DNA of 64,000 nucleotides from an uncultured Treponema sp. (GTDB lineage Bacteria; Spirochaetota; Spirochaetia; Treponematales; Treponemataceae): contig CAMKEG010000003.1 in NCBI GenBank assembly GCA_946411505.1, positions 186,001 to 250,000 on the forward strand. The letters run 5' to 3'. Numbering within the stretch: position 1 is the first letter of the stretch; every line of letters begins with the position of its first letter. Shown here one piece after another: positions 52,247 to 61,253 of the stretch. A program made the position numbers and the translations under genes. The notes below the pieces were generated by a model. That model had not been told where the DNA came from. It saw nothing but the letters and a program-made list of their open reading frames with translations, and searched no databases.

Positions 52247-53020
52247 ATGTCTAAAATAAAACTTATGTCGCATTTGGTGGCCGGATACCCCAGCGACGAA
52301 CTTTCGTTGGAAGCCGCGCGCGCTTTGGTGGCCGGCGGCGCCGACATTTTGGAAATACAGTTGGCCTTTAGCGACCCAAGCGCGGACGGCCCCGCGATTC
52401 AAGGAGCCTGCACAAAAGTTTTGGAGCGAGGCTACAAGACCGCCGACGGCCTTGCCTTGATAAAAAAAATCCGCGGCGAGTTTCCACAAACTACGATTTA
52501 CCTTATGAGCTACGGCTCGCTAGTCTTCACTCCGGGCGTGAAGGAATTTTGCAAGCGCGCCTCCGCAGCAGGCGTAAACGGAATGATTATCCCCGACCTT
52601 CCCTTTGACTTTGACGAAGGACTGACCGCCGCCTGCCGCGAAAACGGAATGGAAAACATTCCCGTCGCCGCCCCCAGCATGAGCGAGGAGCGCCTAAAAA
52701 AAATGGCAAGCGCGGGCTTTAACTACATCTACGCCGCCTTGCGAACCGGCATCACAGGAAGCGACACGACGATTGGCCAAGACACAATCGACTTCATCAA
52801 AAAAGTCGCCTCTGGCGGAAGCAAGGTCTACGGCGGCTTTGGAATCTCAAAGGGCGAGCAGGCCAAGGCGCTTGCGCCATACGTTGAGGCCGTCGTAGCG
52901 GGAAGCGTTTTTGTGCGGACGATAAACGCCGCGCTTCCCGGTCTTGCAAACGACTGCGACAAAGCCGCGCTCTTTGACGCGGTCAAGGCCAAGGCCCAAG
53001 AGCTGACGGGGCAGGCGTAG
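52247..53020 (+). CDS. trpA: Tryptophan synthase alpha chain
   Basis: This 257-residue TIM barrel cleaves indole-3-glycerol phosphate. It has the catalytic Glu in LEIQLAFSDP and Asp in SADGPAIQ, plus the phosphate-binding YGGFGIS. AAGGAGG precedes the ATG. It is the last gene of the trp operon, 130 bases after trpB with family A copy 4 between them. Confidence 0.95.
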   Translation: MSKIKLMSHLVAGYPSDELSLEAARALVAGGADILEIQLAFSDPSADGPAIQGACTKVLERGYKTADGLALIKKIRGEFPQTTIYLMSYGSLVFTPGVKEFCKRASAAGVNGMIIPDLPFDFDEGLTAACRENGMENIPVAAPSMSEERLKKMASAGFNYIYAALRTGITGSDTTIGQDTIDFIKKVASGGSKVYGGFGISKGEQAKALAPYVEAVVAGSVFVRTINAALPGLANDCDKAALFDAVKAKAQELTGQA

Positions 53021-53062
53021 CCCGCTCGCGCTTTTGCTTGCAAGACCTTAACTTTTTGTTCG

Positions 53063-53108
53063 AGCGGTTTCACCGCGTCCTGATGGACGCTGCCTGACCG
53101 CTTTTTTG
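53063..53108 (+). terminator. Two-stem terminator after the trp operon
   Basis: Outer AGCGGT (53063-53068) pairs with ACCGCT (53097-53102); inner GCGTCC-tgat-GGACGC (53075-53090). A run of T follows. Confidence 0.75.
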
Positions 53109-53170
53109 GGCTTGCGATAGATTTTGTTTTGCGGCAAGCGTTTTTGGGCTTGCAAACAATTTCCGCGTTA

Positions 53171-53199
53171 TTGCAAAGCCCGCCGCAATTTAGTATAAT
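53171..53199 (+). promoter_or_regulatory. gatB promoter, leaderless geometry
   Basis: TTGCAA (53171-53176), a 17-base spacer and consensus TATAAT (53194-53199). The ATG at 53207 follows after seven bases, without a Shine-Dalgarno. Confidence 0.75.
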
Positions 53200-53206
53200 A
53201 ACTCCT

Positions 53207-54745
53207 ATGCCTATCGAAAAAACAGAAATCGTAATCGGCTGCGAAATCCACACGCAGCTTTTGACTAAAACCAAAGCCTTTTGCGCTTGCGAAAACCGTT
53301 ACGGCGGAATGCCCGACACCCGCGTTTGCCCTGTTTGCTTGGGCCTTCCAGGAGCCATGCCGCGCGTAAGCAAGGGCTACGTGGAGCTTGGAGCGGTGGC
53401 CGGCCTCGCGCTCAATTGCAACATCGCGCGCTTCACAAAGTTTGACAGAAAGCATTATTTTTATCCCGACCTTGCCAAGGGCTACCAAATCACGCAATAC
53501 GACTTGCCCCTTTGCACTGACGGCTACGTTGACCTTCCGTTCTTCCATTACCCAAAGGACGAGCAGCCCGGCGGAGCGAAATTCCGCCCCAACAACTTTA
53601 AGGGCGAGCCATGCGTAAGCGCCGACAAAAAATACCGCCGCGTGCGCATCGAGCGCATTCACCTTGAGGAAGACGTAGGAAAATCCCTCCACATGGAAGG
53701 AAAACATTCCTACATCGACTACAACCGTTCCGGCACCCCGCTAATCGAAATCGTAACAAAGCCCGACATGACTAGCCCGGAAGAAGCCGCGCTTTTCATG
53801 CAGACCGTGCAGGAAATTTTGCGCTACGTTTGCGTCACAAAGGGAAACTTGGAAGAAGGCAACATGAGATGCGACGCCAACATCAACCTTAACGTTTGGG
53901 AAGACGGAAAGCTTTACCACACTCCGATTTCGGAAATAAAGAACCTCAACTCCTTCAAGGCCATCCGCGAGGCTTGCGCCTACGAAGCCGCCCGCCAGCT
54001 GGAAGAGTTCAAGACCGACAGGCAGGAATTCAATCCCGGCTTTAAGGTTACTATGGGCTGGGACGAAGCGGCCGGAAAGACCGTCGTCCAGCGCACAAAG
54101 AACTCTTTCGTCGACTACCGCTTTGTCGTCGAGCCGGACATCAAGCCCTTTAGCGTTGAGGAGGAATTGATCGAGCGCGCCCGAAGCCGCGTCGGAGAGC
54201 TTCCCGAAGCCAAGCGAACCCGTTTTAAGGCGGAATTCGGCCTAAGCGACTTTGACGCGGAAACGCTGACTTCAACGCGCGAGCTAAGCCTTTGGTTTGA
54301 GGAGGCCGCCAAAAATTCCAAGAGCGCAAAGAGAACGGCAAACCTTATTTTGTCGGAGCTCTTGGCGGTCCTTAACGAAAAGAACATGACAATCGGCGAA
54401 GTCGCTTTGACTCCCGCGCATATCGCAGAGCTTTCAAACGCCTTGGAAGAAAACAAAATCACTTCAAAGCAGGGAAAGGAAGTCTTTGCCAAAATGCTTT
54501 CCACAAACAAAATGCCTTCAGAGATTATAAAGGAAGAGGGCATGGAGCAGGTGAGCGACACGGGCCTTATCGAAGGCTTGGTTGACAAAGTTTTGGCGGA
54601 AAACCCCAAGGCCATCCAGGACTTTAAGGCCGGAAAGACAAACGTAGTCGGCTGGCTTATGGGCCAGGTGATGAAACTGTCGCAGGGAAAGGCCAACCCC
54701 AAGCAGGCCACTGAATTGCTCAACAAAAAATTGGCCGCTTTCTAG
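53207..54745 (+). CDS. gatB: Aspartyl/glutamyl-tRNA amidotransferase subunit B
   Basis: I chose the ATG at 53207 (MPIEKTEIVIGCEIHTQL), which matches the family N-terminus; the frame runs 26 codons further up through the promoter. The 512-residue protein has the kinase-like core with IGCEIHTQL, zinc cysteines (CAC and CPVC), SFHYPDLPKGYQ-like residues, ERIHLEEDVGKS and DYNRSGTPLIEIV, plus a C-terminal tail domain (YqeY-like) that grips tRNA. It activates Glu-tRNA(Gln) or Asp-tRNA(Asn) for amidation with GatA and GatC, which are not in the window. Confidence 0.97.
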   Translation: MPIEKTEIVIGCEIHTQLLTKTKAFCACENRYGGMPDTRVCPVCLGLPGAMPRVSKGYVELGAVAGLALNCNIARFTKFDRKHYFYPDLAKGYQITQYDLPLCTDGYVDLPFFHYPKDEQPGGAKFRPNNFKGEPCVSADKKYRRVRIERIHLEEDVGKSLHMEGKHSYIDYNRSGTPLIEIVTKPDMTSPEEAALFMQTVQEILRYVCVTKGNLEEGNMRCDANINLNVWEDGKLYHTPISEIKNLNSFKAIREACAYEAARQLEEFKTDRQEFNPGFKVTMGWDEAAGKTVVQRTKNSFVDYRFVVEPDIKPFSVEEELIERARSRVGELPEAKRTRFKAEFGLSDFDAETLTSTRELSLWFEEAAKNSKSAKRTANLILSELLAVLNEKNMTIGEVALTPAHIAELSNALEENKITSKQGKEVFAKMLSTNKMPSEIIKEEGMEQVSDTGLIEGLVDKVLAENPKAIQDFKAGKTNVVGWLMGQVMKLSQGKANPKQATELLNKKLAAF

Positions 54746-54760
54746 GGCTGGAAAAGAACG

Positions 54761-54803
54761 CTAATTCTTAATTCATAATTAAGAATTACGAATTAAGAAT
54801 TAG
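54761..54803. repeat. AT-rich perfect hairpin between convergent genes
   Basis: CTAATTCTTAATTC (54761-54774) pairs perfectly with GAATTAAGAATTAG (54790-54803). It could end transcription from both sides and shares TTAATTCATAATTA with the rex-serC repeat. Confidence 0.75.
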
Positions 54804-54814
54804 CAATTAAAGGC

Positions 54815-55204
54815 TTAGTCGTTGAGCGACCACAAGGCTCCCAAGATGATTACGTGGCCCGCGAAGTTGTAGAGCCAGGGCAAGAAGGGGTCAAAGTCGC
54901 CCTTGATGATGTCGCCGACTACAATCGCAACAAGCCAAACAATCATGATGATAAGGCCAAGAATGTTGTCGAACTTTCCGAAGATGTCCTTGGTGAAGCA
55001 TTCGATGACGAGCAAAACGCCGGCCACCAATTCAATCACGCCAAAAATCACTCCAAAGTTCTTTCCCAGCCAAGACTTTATGGCCAAGGCGCCAAAGTCT
55101 CCGCCGCCCTGCAAGGCCCAGATTCCGCCCACGATGAGCATGCAGCCCAAGGCCAACTGAAGGATCAATCTTCCGATTGACTTTGCTTTCGCTGAATTTC
55201 CCAT
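54815..55204 (-). CDS. Four-helix membrane protein, DoxX-like
   Basis: This 129-residue protein has GGGAG before its ATG. It has four predicted membrane helices and short loops, with GxxELVAGVLLV in the third helix region, in the style of DoxX or small quinol-related membrane proteins. No cofactor motif is visible and the function is unknown. It is convergent with gatB and divergent from the PilZ gene. Confidence 0.65.
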   Translation of the reverse strand: MGNSAKAKSIGRLILQLALGCMLIVGGIWALQGGGDFGALAIKSWLGKNFGVIFGVIELVAGVLLVIECFTKDIFGKFDNILGLIIMIVWLVAIVVGDIIKGDFDPFLPWLYNFAGHVIILGALWSLND

Positions 55205-55309
55205 AATTCACTCCCTTGTCGTACGACAAAATGTTGTTTTTTCGCAAACGCGAATTATTCCATTATTTTACCACGGAATTTGGCAAAAAGCAAATTTTTT
55301 TGCGCTTGG

Positions 55310-55338
55310 TTGACTTATATCGGTTTATGGAGTATAAT
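55310..55338 (+). promoter_or_regulatory. PilZ gene promoter, leaderless geometry
   Basis: TTGACT (55310-55315), a 17-base spacer and consensus TATAAT (55333-55338). The ATG at 55347 follows after eight bases. Confidence 0.75.
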
Positions 55339-55346
55339 ATACTATT

Positions 55347-56480
55347 ATGGCATTGGTAACGACTCAGCAACTTCAAGATTATTACGACCATTATCGCGAT
55401 TCGGAGATTACGTTCTCCAAGGAAATCACGAACATTCTAAACGTCGACCCCCGCCAAATTTATGTCAAATGCAACGGAAACCAATGGCCATGCATCATCA
55501 ATTCGACTTCGCTAATGGCGTGCCGAATCATCGTCGGAGTCAAGGGCGGCGCCTACGCCATGCTCTCCCAAAAGGAGACCGGGCCGGTCAGCGTCCGTTT
55601 TTGTTTCAGCGACTCCGACAAGCAAATGATAAGTTTCTTTGTCAACGGAAGGGTGAGCGACATAAAGCCTTACATGAATTCCGCGGAACTTTCCATAATC
55701 ACCATAAGCTTTACCCAGCGTCCGCCGGACGACTTGATTGAGCGCTTGGGAACCTTGCTCGACGCCAACGCCAACGCGATGCGCAGAAAGGACGAACGCA
55801 TCATTGTCAACGCCGACGTAAAGCGCAAGCTTGGCCTCGCCAAGGAAGAGGCCATCATTCAGATTCAAGGAGTGCCCCGGCATTGCATCATCCGCGACCT
55901 TTCTTTTGGCGGAGCCAAGCTCATCATGATGGGCATCCAAAAATATGTCGAGAACCAGCAGGCGCTTTTGCAAATGCGCTTTGAGGAGCCGGGCGAAGTC
56001 ATTCAAGTTGGCGGAGTTGTCGTGGCTACAAGCCCCGTCGAAGGCCGCAAGGACATTTTGATTGTTTCAATAAAGTTCGGCGACAAGACTGTTCCGATTG
56101 CCTATAAAATCAGAATCAACAATTATCTCGCAAACTTGAGAAAGCACGCCGTGGCGCCCGCCGAGACGACCGAACAAAAATTGGCGGCCGCGAAAGCCGC
56201 GCAAGAAAAAGCCGTCGCCGCCGAAAAGGCAAGAATGGAAGCGGAAGAAAAGGCCAAGAAAGAAGGAGCCGCCGCTAGCGAAGGCTCCGCGCCTGCCGAT
56301 GCCGCAACGGCTGACGCCGCCGCTTCCGCCCCAGCCCAAGAAGAAGCAAAGCCTGACGACGCGGCCTCCGCGGAAAAGGCTCCCGAAGGCGCTCCGGCCT
56401 CTCCCGAGGAAGCGGCTCCTGTCGAAGAAATCAAGCCGGAAGAGTCCGCGCCAGACGCCGCGGCGGCGGAGAACAAATGA
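55347..56480 (+). CDS. PilZ-domain c-di-GMP receptor with long acidic tail
   Basis: This 377-residue cytoplasmic protein has an N-terminal beta domain (about 1-140, YcgR-like position) followed by a PilZ domain with the ligand motifs RRKDERI (about 149) and DLSFGGAKL (about 187). The last 110 residues are an Ala/Glu/Lys/Pro-rich tail, probably disordered. With two EAL phosphodiesterases in the same window it is a plausible c-di-GMP effector, for example of motility. The stop overlaps the TPR gene (ATGA), so the two are coupled. Confidence 0.9.
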   Translation: MALVTTQQLQDYYDHYRDSEITFSKEITNILNVDPRQIYVKCNGNQWPCIINSTSLMACRIIVGVKGGAYAMLSQKETGPVSVRFCFSDSDKQMISFFVNGRVSDIKPYMNSAELSIITISFTQRPPDDLIERLGTLLDANANAMRRKDERIIVNADVKRKLGLAKEEAIIQIQGVPRHCIIRDLSFGGAKLIMMGIQKYVENQQALLQMRFEEPGEVIQVGGVVVATSPVEGRKDILIVSIKFGDKTVPIAYKIRINNYLANLRKHAVAPAETTEQKLAAAKAAQEKAVAAEKARMEAEEKAKKEGAAASEGSAPADAATADAAASAPAQEEAKPDDAASAEKAPEGAPASPEEAAPVEEIKPEESAPDAAAAENK

Positions 56481-57625
56481 ACGGCTCAAAGCAGCTTGAA
56501 TCAATTTACTATGTCTCGCTTCCTGAAGACTTTGAGCTTTCAAAGAACGCGATGCATATCGACAAAACGATTCCGCTTCCTGTCCAAAAAAAAGACAAGG
56601 ATTCCGGCGGCAACTTCAACATGTCGGAACTTAGCTCGGAGCAAATTCTTTCCGGCATTTTGACGGTTTTGGCTTACGACAAAAAAAACGAGCATTTGGA
56701 TTATTACAGGAACATCATAAAGGACGCTCGTCCAAATTTAAAGGAAGAGTTGAGCGCGGCCGCCATTCTAAAGACAAAAAACGAAGACTACGACCTTGCC
56801 GAAGAAATTTTCATGGCCTTGCGGGGCTTTGATCCCGAGGACGTGGCGATAATCTTAAACACCGCGCTTTTCTTTGACCAGCGCGCTGACAGCTACAGAA
56901 GAAGCGGCCTCAACGAGGACGCGGACGCTTACGACTCCGACGCGGAAGAGTATTACAAAATGGCGATGGACTATGACCCGCCGCCTGCCGACGCTTTTTT
57001 TAACGCCGGATTCTTTTACTTGAAGCGCCACGATTTTTTCAACGCGCGCGGCTGCTTTGAGTCCTACCTTGCCTTGACTTGCGACGTCAAGGACGAGGAG
57101 CTGGGAGAGAACGGCATTTACAAAAAACAGCGCGCCCAGGAAATCATCAACGAAATTCAAAACGGAAACATGGACGACGAGCGCTTTAAGAACGCCTACA
57201 AGTTGATTCAGTCCGGCCAGGAAGAAAAAGGCTTGGAGGAGCTCCGCGTCTTTTTGCAGCATAACCCCGACGTTTGGAACGCTTGGTTCATGTTGGGCTG
57301 GGGCCTTAGGCGCTTGGGCCGCTATGCCGACGCGGAAGGCGCTTTTCTCAAAGCCTTGGAATGCGGCGGCGACGCCAATCCGGACGCCTACAACGAGCTT
57401 AGCATTTGCTGCATGGAAGAGGGAAAGCTTGAGCAAGCCCAAGCGCATTTGCTCAAGGCCTTGGAACTGGCTCCTGAAAACACAAAGATTATTTCAAACC
57501 TTGGATACGCGGCCCTAAAAGCCGGCGACGTTTCCTCCGCTCAAAAATACTTTCAAACTGTTTTGGAATTTGATCCCAACGACAAAATCGCCGCGATGGA
57601 ATTATCGCGCTTGGAGCGGGAGTAG
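56477..57625 (+). CDS. TPR protein coupled to the PilZ gene
   Basis: The 382 residues contain no signal peptide, so the protein is cytoplasmic. At least five TPR units are visible, the clearest near the C-terminus (WNAWFMLGWGLRRLGRYADA, AYNELSICCMEEGKLEQAQ, KIISNLGYAALKAGDVSSA). TPR proteins assemble complexes. The four-base overlap with the PilZ gene suggests the two products work together. The partner is unknown. Confidence 0.87.
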   Translation: MNGSKQLESIYYVSLPEDFELSKNAMHIDKTIPLPVQKKDKDSGGNFNMSELSSEQILSGILTVLAYDKKNEHLDYYRNIIKDARPNLKEELSAAAILKTKNEDYDLAEEIFMALRGFDPEDVAIILNTALFFDQRADSYRRSGLNEDADAYDSDAEEYYKMAMDYDPPPADAFFNAGFFYLKRHDFFNARGCFESYLALTCDVKDEELGENGIYKKQRAQEIINEIQNGNMDDERFKNAYKLIQSGQEEKGLEELRVFLQHNPDVWNAWFMLGWGLRRLGRYADAEGAFLKALECGGDANPDAYNELSICCMEEGKLEQAQAHLLKALELAPENTKIISNLGYAALKAGDVSSAQKYFQTVLEFDPNDKIAAMELSRLERE

Positions 57626-57673
57626 GCCGCCCCAGTTAAGGTCTTGCCAATAATTAATCTCGCCGCTATCCCG

Positions 57674-58135
57674 CTAAAAGTCCAACGCCAGCTTGTCGCC
57701 GACCTTTATTCCGGCGCGCTCAAACCAGCCTTGCGGAACTTCAAGCGCGTAGCGGACGTAACTGGAAGCGCAAACGTCGCTTAGGTCAAAGGGCTTCATG
57801 TCAAGAATGTCCTTGATTTCTCCCTTCCAGTCTATGTAGGCGATGCTCAAAGGCGAGGGCGTGTTTTTCATCCAAAAGCGCAAAACCCTGTCTTCTTCAA
57901 AGACAAAAAGCATTCCTGTTCCGTCGGGAATCTTTTTGCGGAACATAAGGCCCTTTTCGCGCGTGTCGGGCTTGTCGGCGATTTCGGCCTCCACAAAAAC
58001 TGTCGCGCCCGAAGCCGTGGCGACGCTAAGAGTTTTTGTCTTTAGCTTTGGATTTCCTTTTTGGCAGGAAGCCGCGGCCGCGCAAACAAGCGCGACTACA
58101 AAGAGCGCGGCGGCCTTTCGTTTAAGGTTTTTCAT
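57674..58135 (-). CDS. DUF192-family lipoprotein
   Basis: This 153-residue protein has lipobox AASC. The DUF192 core is clear: FVEAEIADKPDTREKGLMFRK split by the usual turn, GMLFVFEEDRVLRFWMKNT, LSIAYID, and the C-terminal ALEVPQGWFERAGIKVGDKL. The domain forms a small beta-barrel of unknown biochemical role, usually exported. It follows the 58154 gene after 18 bases and is probably cotranscribed. Confidence 0.88.
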   Translation of the reverse strand: MKNLKRKAAALFVVALVCAAAASCQKGNPKLKTKTLSVATASGATVFVEAEIADKPDTREKGLMFRKKIPDGTGMLFVFEEDRVLRFWMKNTPSPLSIAYIDWKGEIKDILDMKPFDLSDVCASSYVRYALEVPQGWFERAGIKVGDKLALDF

Positions 58136-58153
58136 TCTATTTCCTCGCCGCTA

Positions 58154-58696
58154 TTATAGTTCTTCCAGGAACATTTGCCGCGTCGTCTCCCAGCCGTTCT
58201 TTTGCACGAGCGACTTTTGCGACAAGTCTTCGATTGTCTTGTTGTCGGTGTATTTTAAGGTGAGCGGCCGCTCAAGGCTCATCGTCACGCTGTCGTTCTT
58301 CCAAACGCTGCGTTCCGGCGAAAAGTCGTCGGGCTCGCCGTACTTTTTGACGAGCGCGGTGTAGACGGAATAGTGGTCCACTCGCTCGGGGTTAAGGTTG
58401 AGTATTATCGAATACAAATTTTCTTGGTAAAACTGAAACCAGCACTGGGTCAAAAATCCGTGCCTTTGAGTGTTGCGCGAGTCGGTTTCTATCAATACGC
58501 GCGCGTCGCCGGGCAAAAGGGACACGTCGCGGTCGCCGTTGTAGCCAAAGTCGCTTTTGCTTTTTAAGGCCTGCTTGGCGCTGTCAAGAGACATGCCCAG
58601 CTCAACGCCGCCGTAGCCCTTGGGCAAGGACTCGGCAAAAGCTCCTAAAGCCGCTAACGAAAATATTGCCGTCAAAAGAAAAAATGCCTTTTTCAT
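58154..58696 (-). CDS. Exported protein of unknown function
   Basis: This 180-residue protein has a signal peptide (about 1-22, GAFAES). The mature part starts LPKGYGGVELGMSLDSAKQAL, a pattern found in exported proteins that measure envelope or secretion state, but I do not assign a family. A KYGEPDDFSPE turn and the VTMSLERPLTLKYTD strands suggest a compact alpha/beta fold. It probably heads an operon with the DUF192 lipoprotein. Confidence 0.7.
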   Translation of the reverse strand: MKKAFFLLTAIFSLAALGAFAESLPKGYGGVELGMSLDSAKQALKSKSDFGYNGDRDVSLLPGDARVLIETDSRNTQRHGFLTQCWFQFYQENLYSIILNLNPERVDHYSVYTALVKKYGEPDDFSPERSVWKNDSVTMSLERPLTLKYTDNKTIEDLSQKSLVQKNGWETTRQMFLEEL

Positions 58697-58741
58697 AACT
58701 CAATTATCGGAAAAAGGCGGCGCCATTATTAGACAAAAATT

Positions 58742-58833
58742 CGCCTGTTTTTGCGAGCTTTGCGAGCAAAAATGTTGGCGCTTATGCGGCTAGCAATTTG
58801 TTTCGGGCTTTCAATCCGTATTTATTGCCGCTA
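58742..58833 (-). repeat. Family A folded element, copy 5
   Basis: On the minus strand it starts with the stop of the cNMP gene (TAGCGGCAATAA). The outer stem is CGCC with GGCG and the inner stem TTTTTGC with GCAAAAA. Both differ from the other copies but pair fully. The spacers AACA and CA are conserved. Confidence 0.82.
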
Positions 58834-60009
58834 AGCCTTAGAGCGGTAGAAGGCGGCGGCCTTGATGATTTCGTTGGGCTTTGCGACCAAAATCTTTCCG
58901 GCCACAATTTTTGGCTGGGCAAGGCTTGTGAACTCGTTTATAGCCTGCGCCTGGTGGCTGGTCGGAATTCCGCACATGGTGACCAAGTCTTGCACGGAAA
59001 TGTTTGTCTGGAAAGCCTGTGTGCTTGTGATGTTGAGCTTCGCCTTTTCCAACTGGAGGGAAAGCATGTCTATCAATTTGTGCGAGTATTCTTTTATCTG
59101 GCTGTTCGTCAACTGGCGGTGCAAGGCCCAAAGGCGCTCGGCGAGCGTCGTTGTCAAGCGGGCGATAAGCTGCGCTTGCGTGGCTACCATCAAGTCGAAG
59201 TTCTTTCTGTTGACAACCATCAAGACGCATTCCTCGTGGGCGATTGCGGAGGCGGAGCGGGGCTTGTTTTCAAGCAAGGCCATCTCTCCGAACATGTCGC
59301 CTTTTTTAAGGACCGCGAGCGTCACTTCGTTTCCGTCAACGACTTTGCTGATGGAAACTTCTCCCGACTGGATGATGAACATGTCCGCGCCGGATTGGTT
59401 CTCGCAGAAAATCATCGTTCCCTTGGGATACTTTCTTGTCATTTCTTCCGTAGGCTCAAAGTAAACGGCTTTGGAAGTCGGCTTTAGCTTTATGAAGCGC
59501 TGTTTTGCCTGCTCTACGGCGGCGCCGGTGGGGCAAGCCTTCAAATACTGGTAGTAGGCGTAAATGGCCACGTCGGGACGGTTGGCCTTGTCGTAGAAGC
59601 TGGCCACCTTAAAGAGCTGTTCGGGCGACTCTGAGGCCACGTTGTTGAGCGTGAGCTTTGTGAGCACTCCGTTCAAGACGCGCATTCGGTTGGCGAAAGT
59701 GCGGATGATTTTCATGGCCACAGGCGTGTTTTTTGCGATAAGTTCGGGGTATTGGTCGCGCATTACGGCGATTACGGTTACATCGGTCATTGCGATTACA
59801 GTTTCAATCTGCAAGTGGTTGGACATGCAAGGAATAACGCCCACGAAGTCGCCGGGGCCCAAAATCGTTTGTTCCTGCCCCGGAATTTTCACTTCGCTGA
59901 CGCACTGGACTTGGCCAACTTGTATGATGAAAAATCTGTCGCTTTGCGCCTTGCCTTCAACGACAATGGCGGCGCCCTTTTTATAATTTACGAATGAAAG
60001 CTGTAACAC
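58831..60009 (-). CDS. Protein with two cyclic-nucleotide-binding domains
   Basis: The start is a GTG at 60009 behind GAGG. The 392 residues hold a first cNMP fold (about 1-115) whose phosphate cassette is degenerate (GDFVGVIPCMSN), a helical linker (about 120-190), a second cNMP fold (about 195-310) with an intact cassette (FGEMALLENKPRSASA), and a C-terminal helical region. No winged helix is visible, so it may act through protein contacts. Similar proteins occur in other spirochaetes. The TAG stop opens family A copy 5. Confidence 0.85.
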   Translation of the reverse strand: MLQLSFVNYKKGAAIVVEGKAQSDRFFIIQVGQVQCVSEVKIPGQEQTILGPGDFVGVIPCMSNHLQIETVIAMTDVTVIAVMRDQYPELIAKNTPVAMKIIRTFANRMRVLNGVLTKLTLNNVASESPEQLFKVASFYDKANRPDVAIYAYYQYLKACPTGAAVEQAKQRFIKLKPTSKAVYFEPTEEMTRKYPKGTMIFCENQSGADMFIIQSGEVSISKVVDGNEVTLAVLKKGDMFGEMALLENKPRSASAIAHEECVLMVVNRKNFDLMVATQAQLIARLTTTLAERLWALHRQLTNSQIKEYSHKLIDMLSLQLEKAKLNITSTQAFQTNISVQDLVTMCGIPTSHQAQAINEFTSLAQPKIVAGKILVAKPNEIIKAAAFYRSKA

Positions 60010-60037
60010 CGAAATATCCTCAAAATAATATCATCAT

Positions 60038-60066
60038 ATTTTATCATAAAACGCAGAAATGTTCAA
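60038..60066 (-). promoter_or_regulatory. Promoter of the cNMP-binding gene
   Basis: On the minus strand: TTGAAC (60066-60061), a 17-base spacer and TAAAAT (60043-60038). Confidence 0.6.
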
Positions 60067-60084
60067 TAAAAAATTTTTTTGTTG

Positions 60085-60121
60085 AAGGCAACCCTCAATA
60101 AATTAGTTTTAAAGGTTGCCT
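60085..60121 (-). terminator. Hairpin after the repeat-domain lipoprotein operon
   Basis: AGGCAACC pairs with GGTTGCCT across 60086-60121, with A/T runs on the distal side. It is probably the end of the 63188-60139 operon. Confidence 0.5.
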
Positions 60122-60138
60122 GAACATTACGCCTTCCG

Positions 60139-61227
60139 TCAGTTTGCGGGAACAAAATTAGCGCTAATTGTGACATTTTGACCTGGCATTTTAAATGTCC
60201 AGATACCAAAGCTCTTGTATGGGGAAATTTTTGTGCCGTCGGCGGCGGTTATAACCGGCTCTTCCGCTTTATATCCATCGTGAGGAAGCAAGAACAGCCA
60301 CACTTCTTCGTCGCATTTTGCGGTTTTGTGAGTCATAATTACCCCATTTTGGCACGGCGTTGTTGCAATCGTGAACTCATCTGCTATGAACGTCGCGCTC
60401 ACCGTGACATTTTTGTCGGGCATGATGAATGTTCGCGTGTTTCCTGTTCCGCTGACTTCAACCGGCTCGTCGCCCTCTGCGGTTACTTTGAGCGTATTAA
60501 GCTTGTATCCGGTTTCAGGCGTTATCGTAAGCGTAATTTCGCAGTCCTTGTCCGCTCCGGAAGCGTTTGAGGACACTTTTCCGTTCTCGCTTGGAGAAAT
60601 TGTGATGTCATTAACAGGATCTTTAATCCATACTGCGTAAAGGATTATGTCTTGGTTTCCCGTATAAAGCGCCCCGTCGCCGTATTCGCAGCCTTTGATA
60701 TCCTTGGCATTGGAATTCGTTGACCAGCCTACAAAGTAGTAGGTTTTCCCTCCGACTATTTTTGTAAAGCCTTCGCCCAATTCATGTATCCCCGTCAAGT
60801 CTTTGCTCTCGCCGGCCTTAAAGGTTTGCGTCGCAGTCGCGGGGGTTTCGCTTCCGTTGTTGGCGTTGAATGTAACCGTATAATCTTGTGCCGTAAAGAA
60901 CGCGGCCACAATGACGTTTTTTTGCGGCATCGTAAATTTACTGTCTTGAACTTTGATTGCCGTTCCGTCGGCGGCGCACACAGCGTATTTGTTAAAGATG
61001 TATCCGATGTTCGGCGTGTTTGTGAGCGTTATCGCTGTTCCTGCGTCCGCCTGCTCTGCGCTCGCGGTCACTGTTCCGCCTGTCACTCCCTGCGCCACTT
61101 TAATGACGTATTTTTCCTGCGCAGGGGTGGGGGTAGAGCCGCTGTCAGAATTGTTGGAACAGGCGCAAAGGGTTAGCGTCATTCCCATGGCGGCGATTAG
61201 GGTCGCAATGTCAATAAGCTTTTTCAT
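60139..61227 (-). CDS. Repeat-domain surface lipoprotein (InlB B-repeat / Flg_new type), paralogue 1
   Basis: I chose the ATG at 61227, after AGGAGG, rather than a frame start 20 codons upstream. The 362-residue product has lipobox LCAC and the start CSNNSDSG. It then has a divergent InlB-like beta repeat (YVIKVAQG... PQKNVIVAAFF), a Flg_new-type repeat (YTVTFNANNG... FVGWST... LYAVW) and two more InlB-like repeats, each ending in a MPDKNVTVSATF-like strand. These are small beta-grasp or immunoglobulin-like modules of surface proteins. It is the downstream gene of a tandem pair. Confidence 0.85.
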   Translation of the reverse strand: MKKLIDIATLIAAMGMTLTLCACSNNSDSGSTPTPAQEKYVIKVAQGVTGGTVTASAEQADAGTAITLTNTPNIGYIFNKYAVCAADGTAIKVQDSKFTMPQKNVIVAAFFTAQDYTVTFNANNGSETPATATQTFKAGESKDLTGIHELGEGFTKIVGGKTYYFVGWSTNSNAKDIKGCEYGDGALYTGNQDIILYAVWIKDPVNDITISPSENGKVSSNASGADKDCEITLTITPETGYKLNTLKVTAEGDEPVEVSGTGNTRTFIMPDKNVTVSATFIADEFTIATTPCQNGVIMTHKTAKCDEEVWLFLLPHDGYKAEEPVITAADGTKISPYKSFGIWTFKMPGQNVTISANFVPAN

Positions 61228-61253
61228 AAAAATCCTCCTGCCGTAAGGCCGCT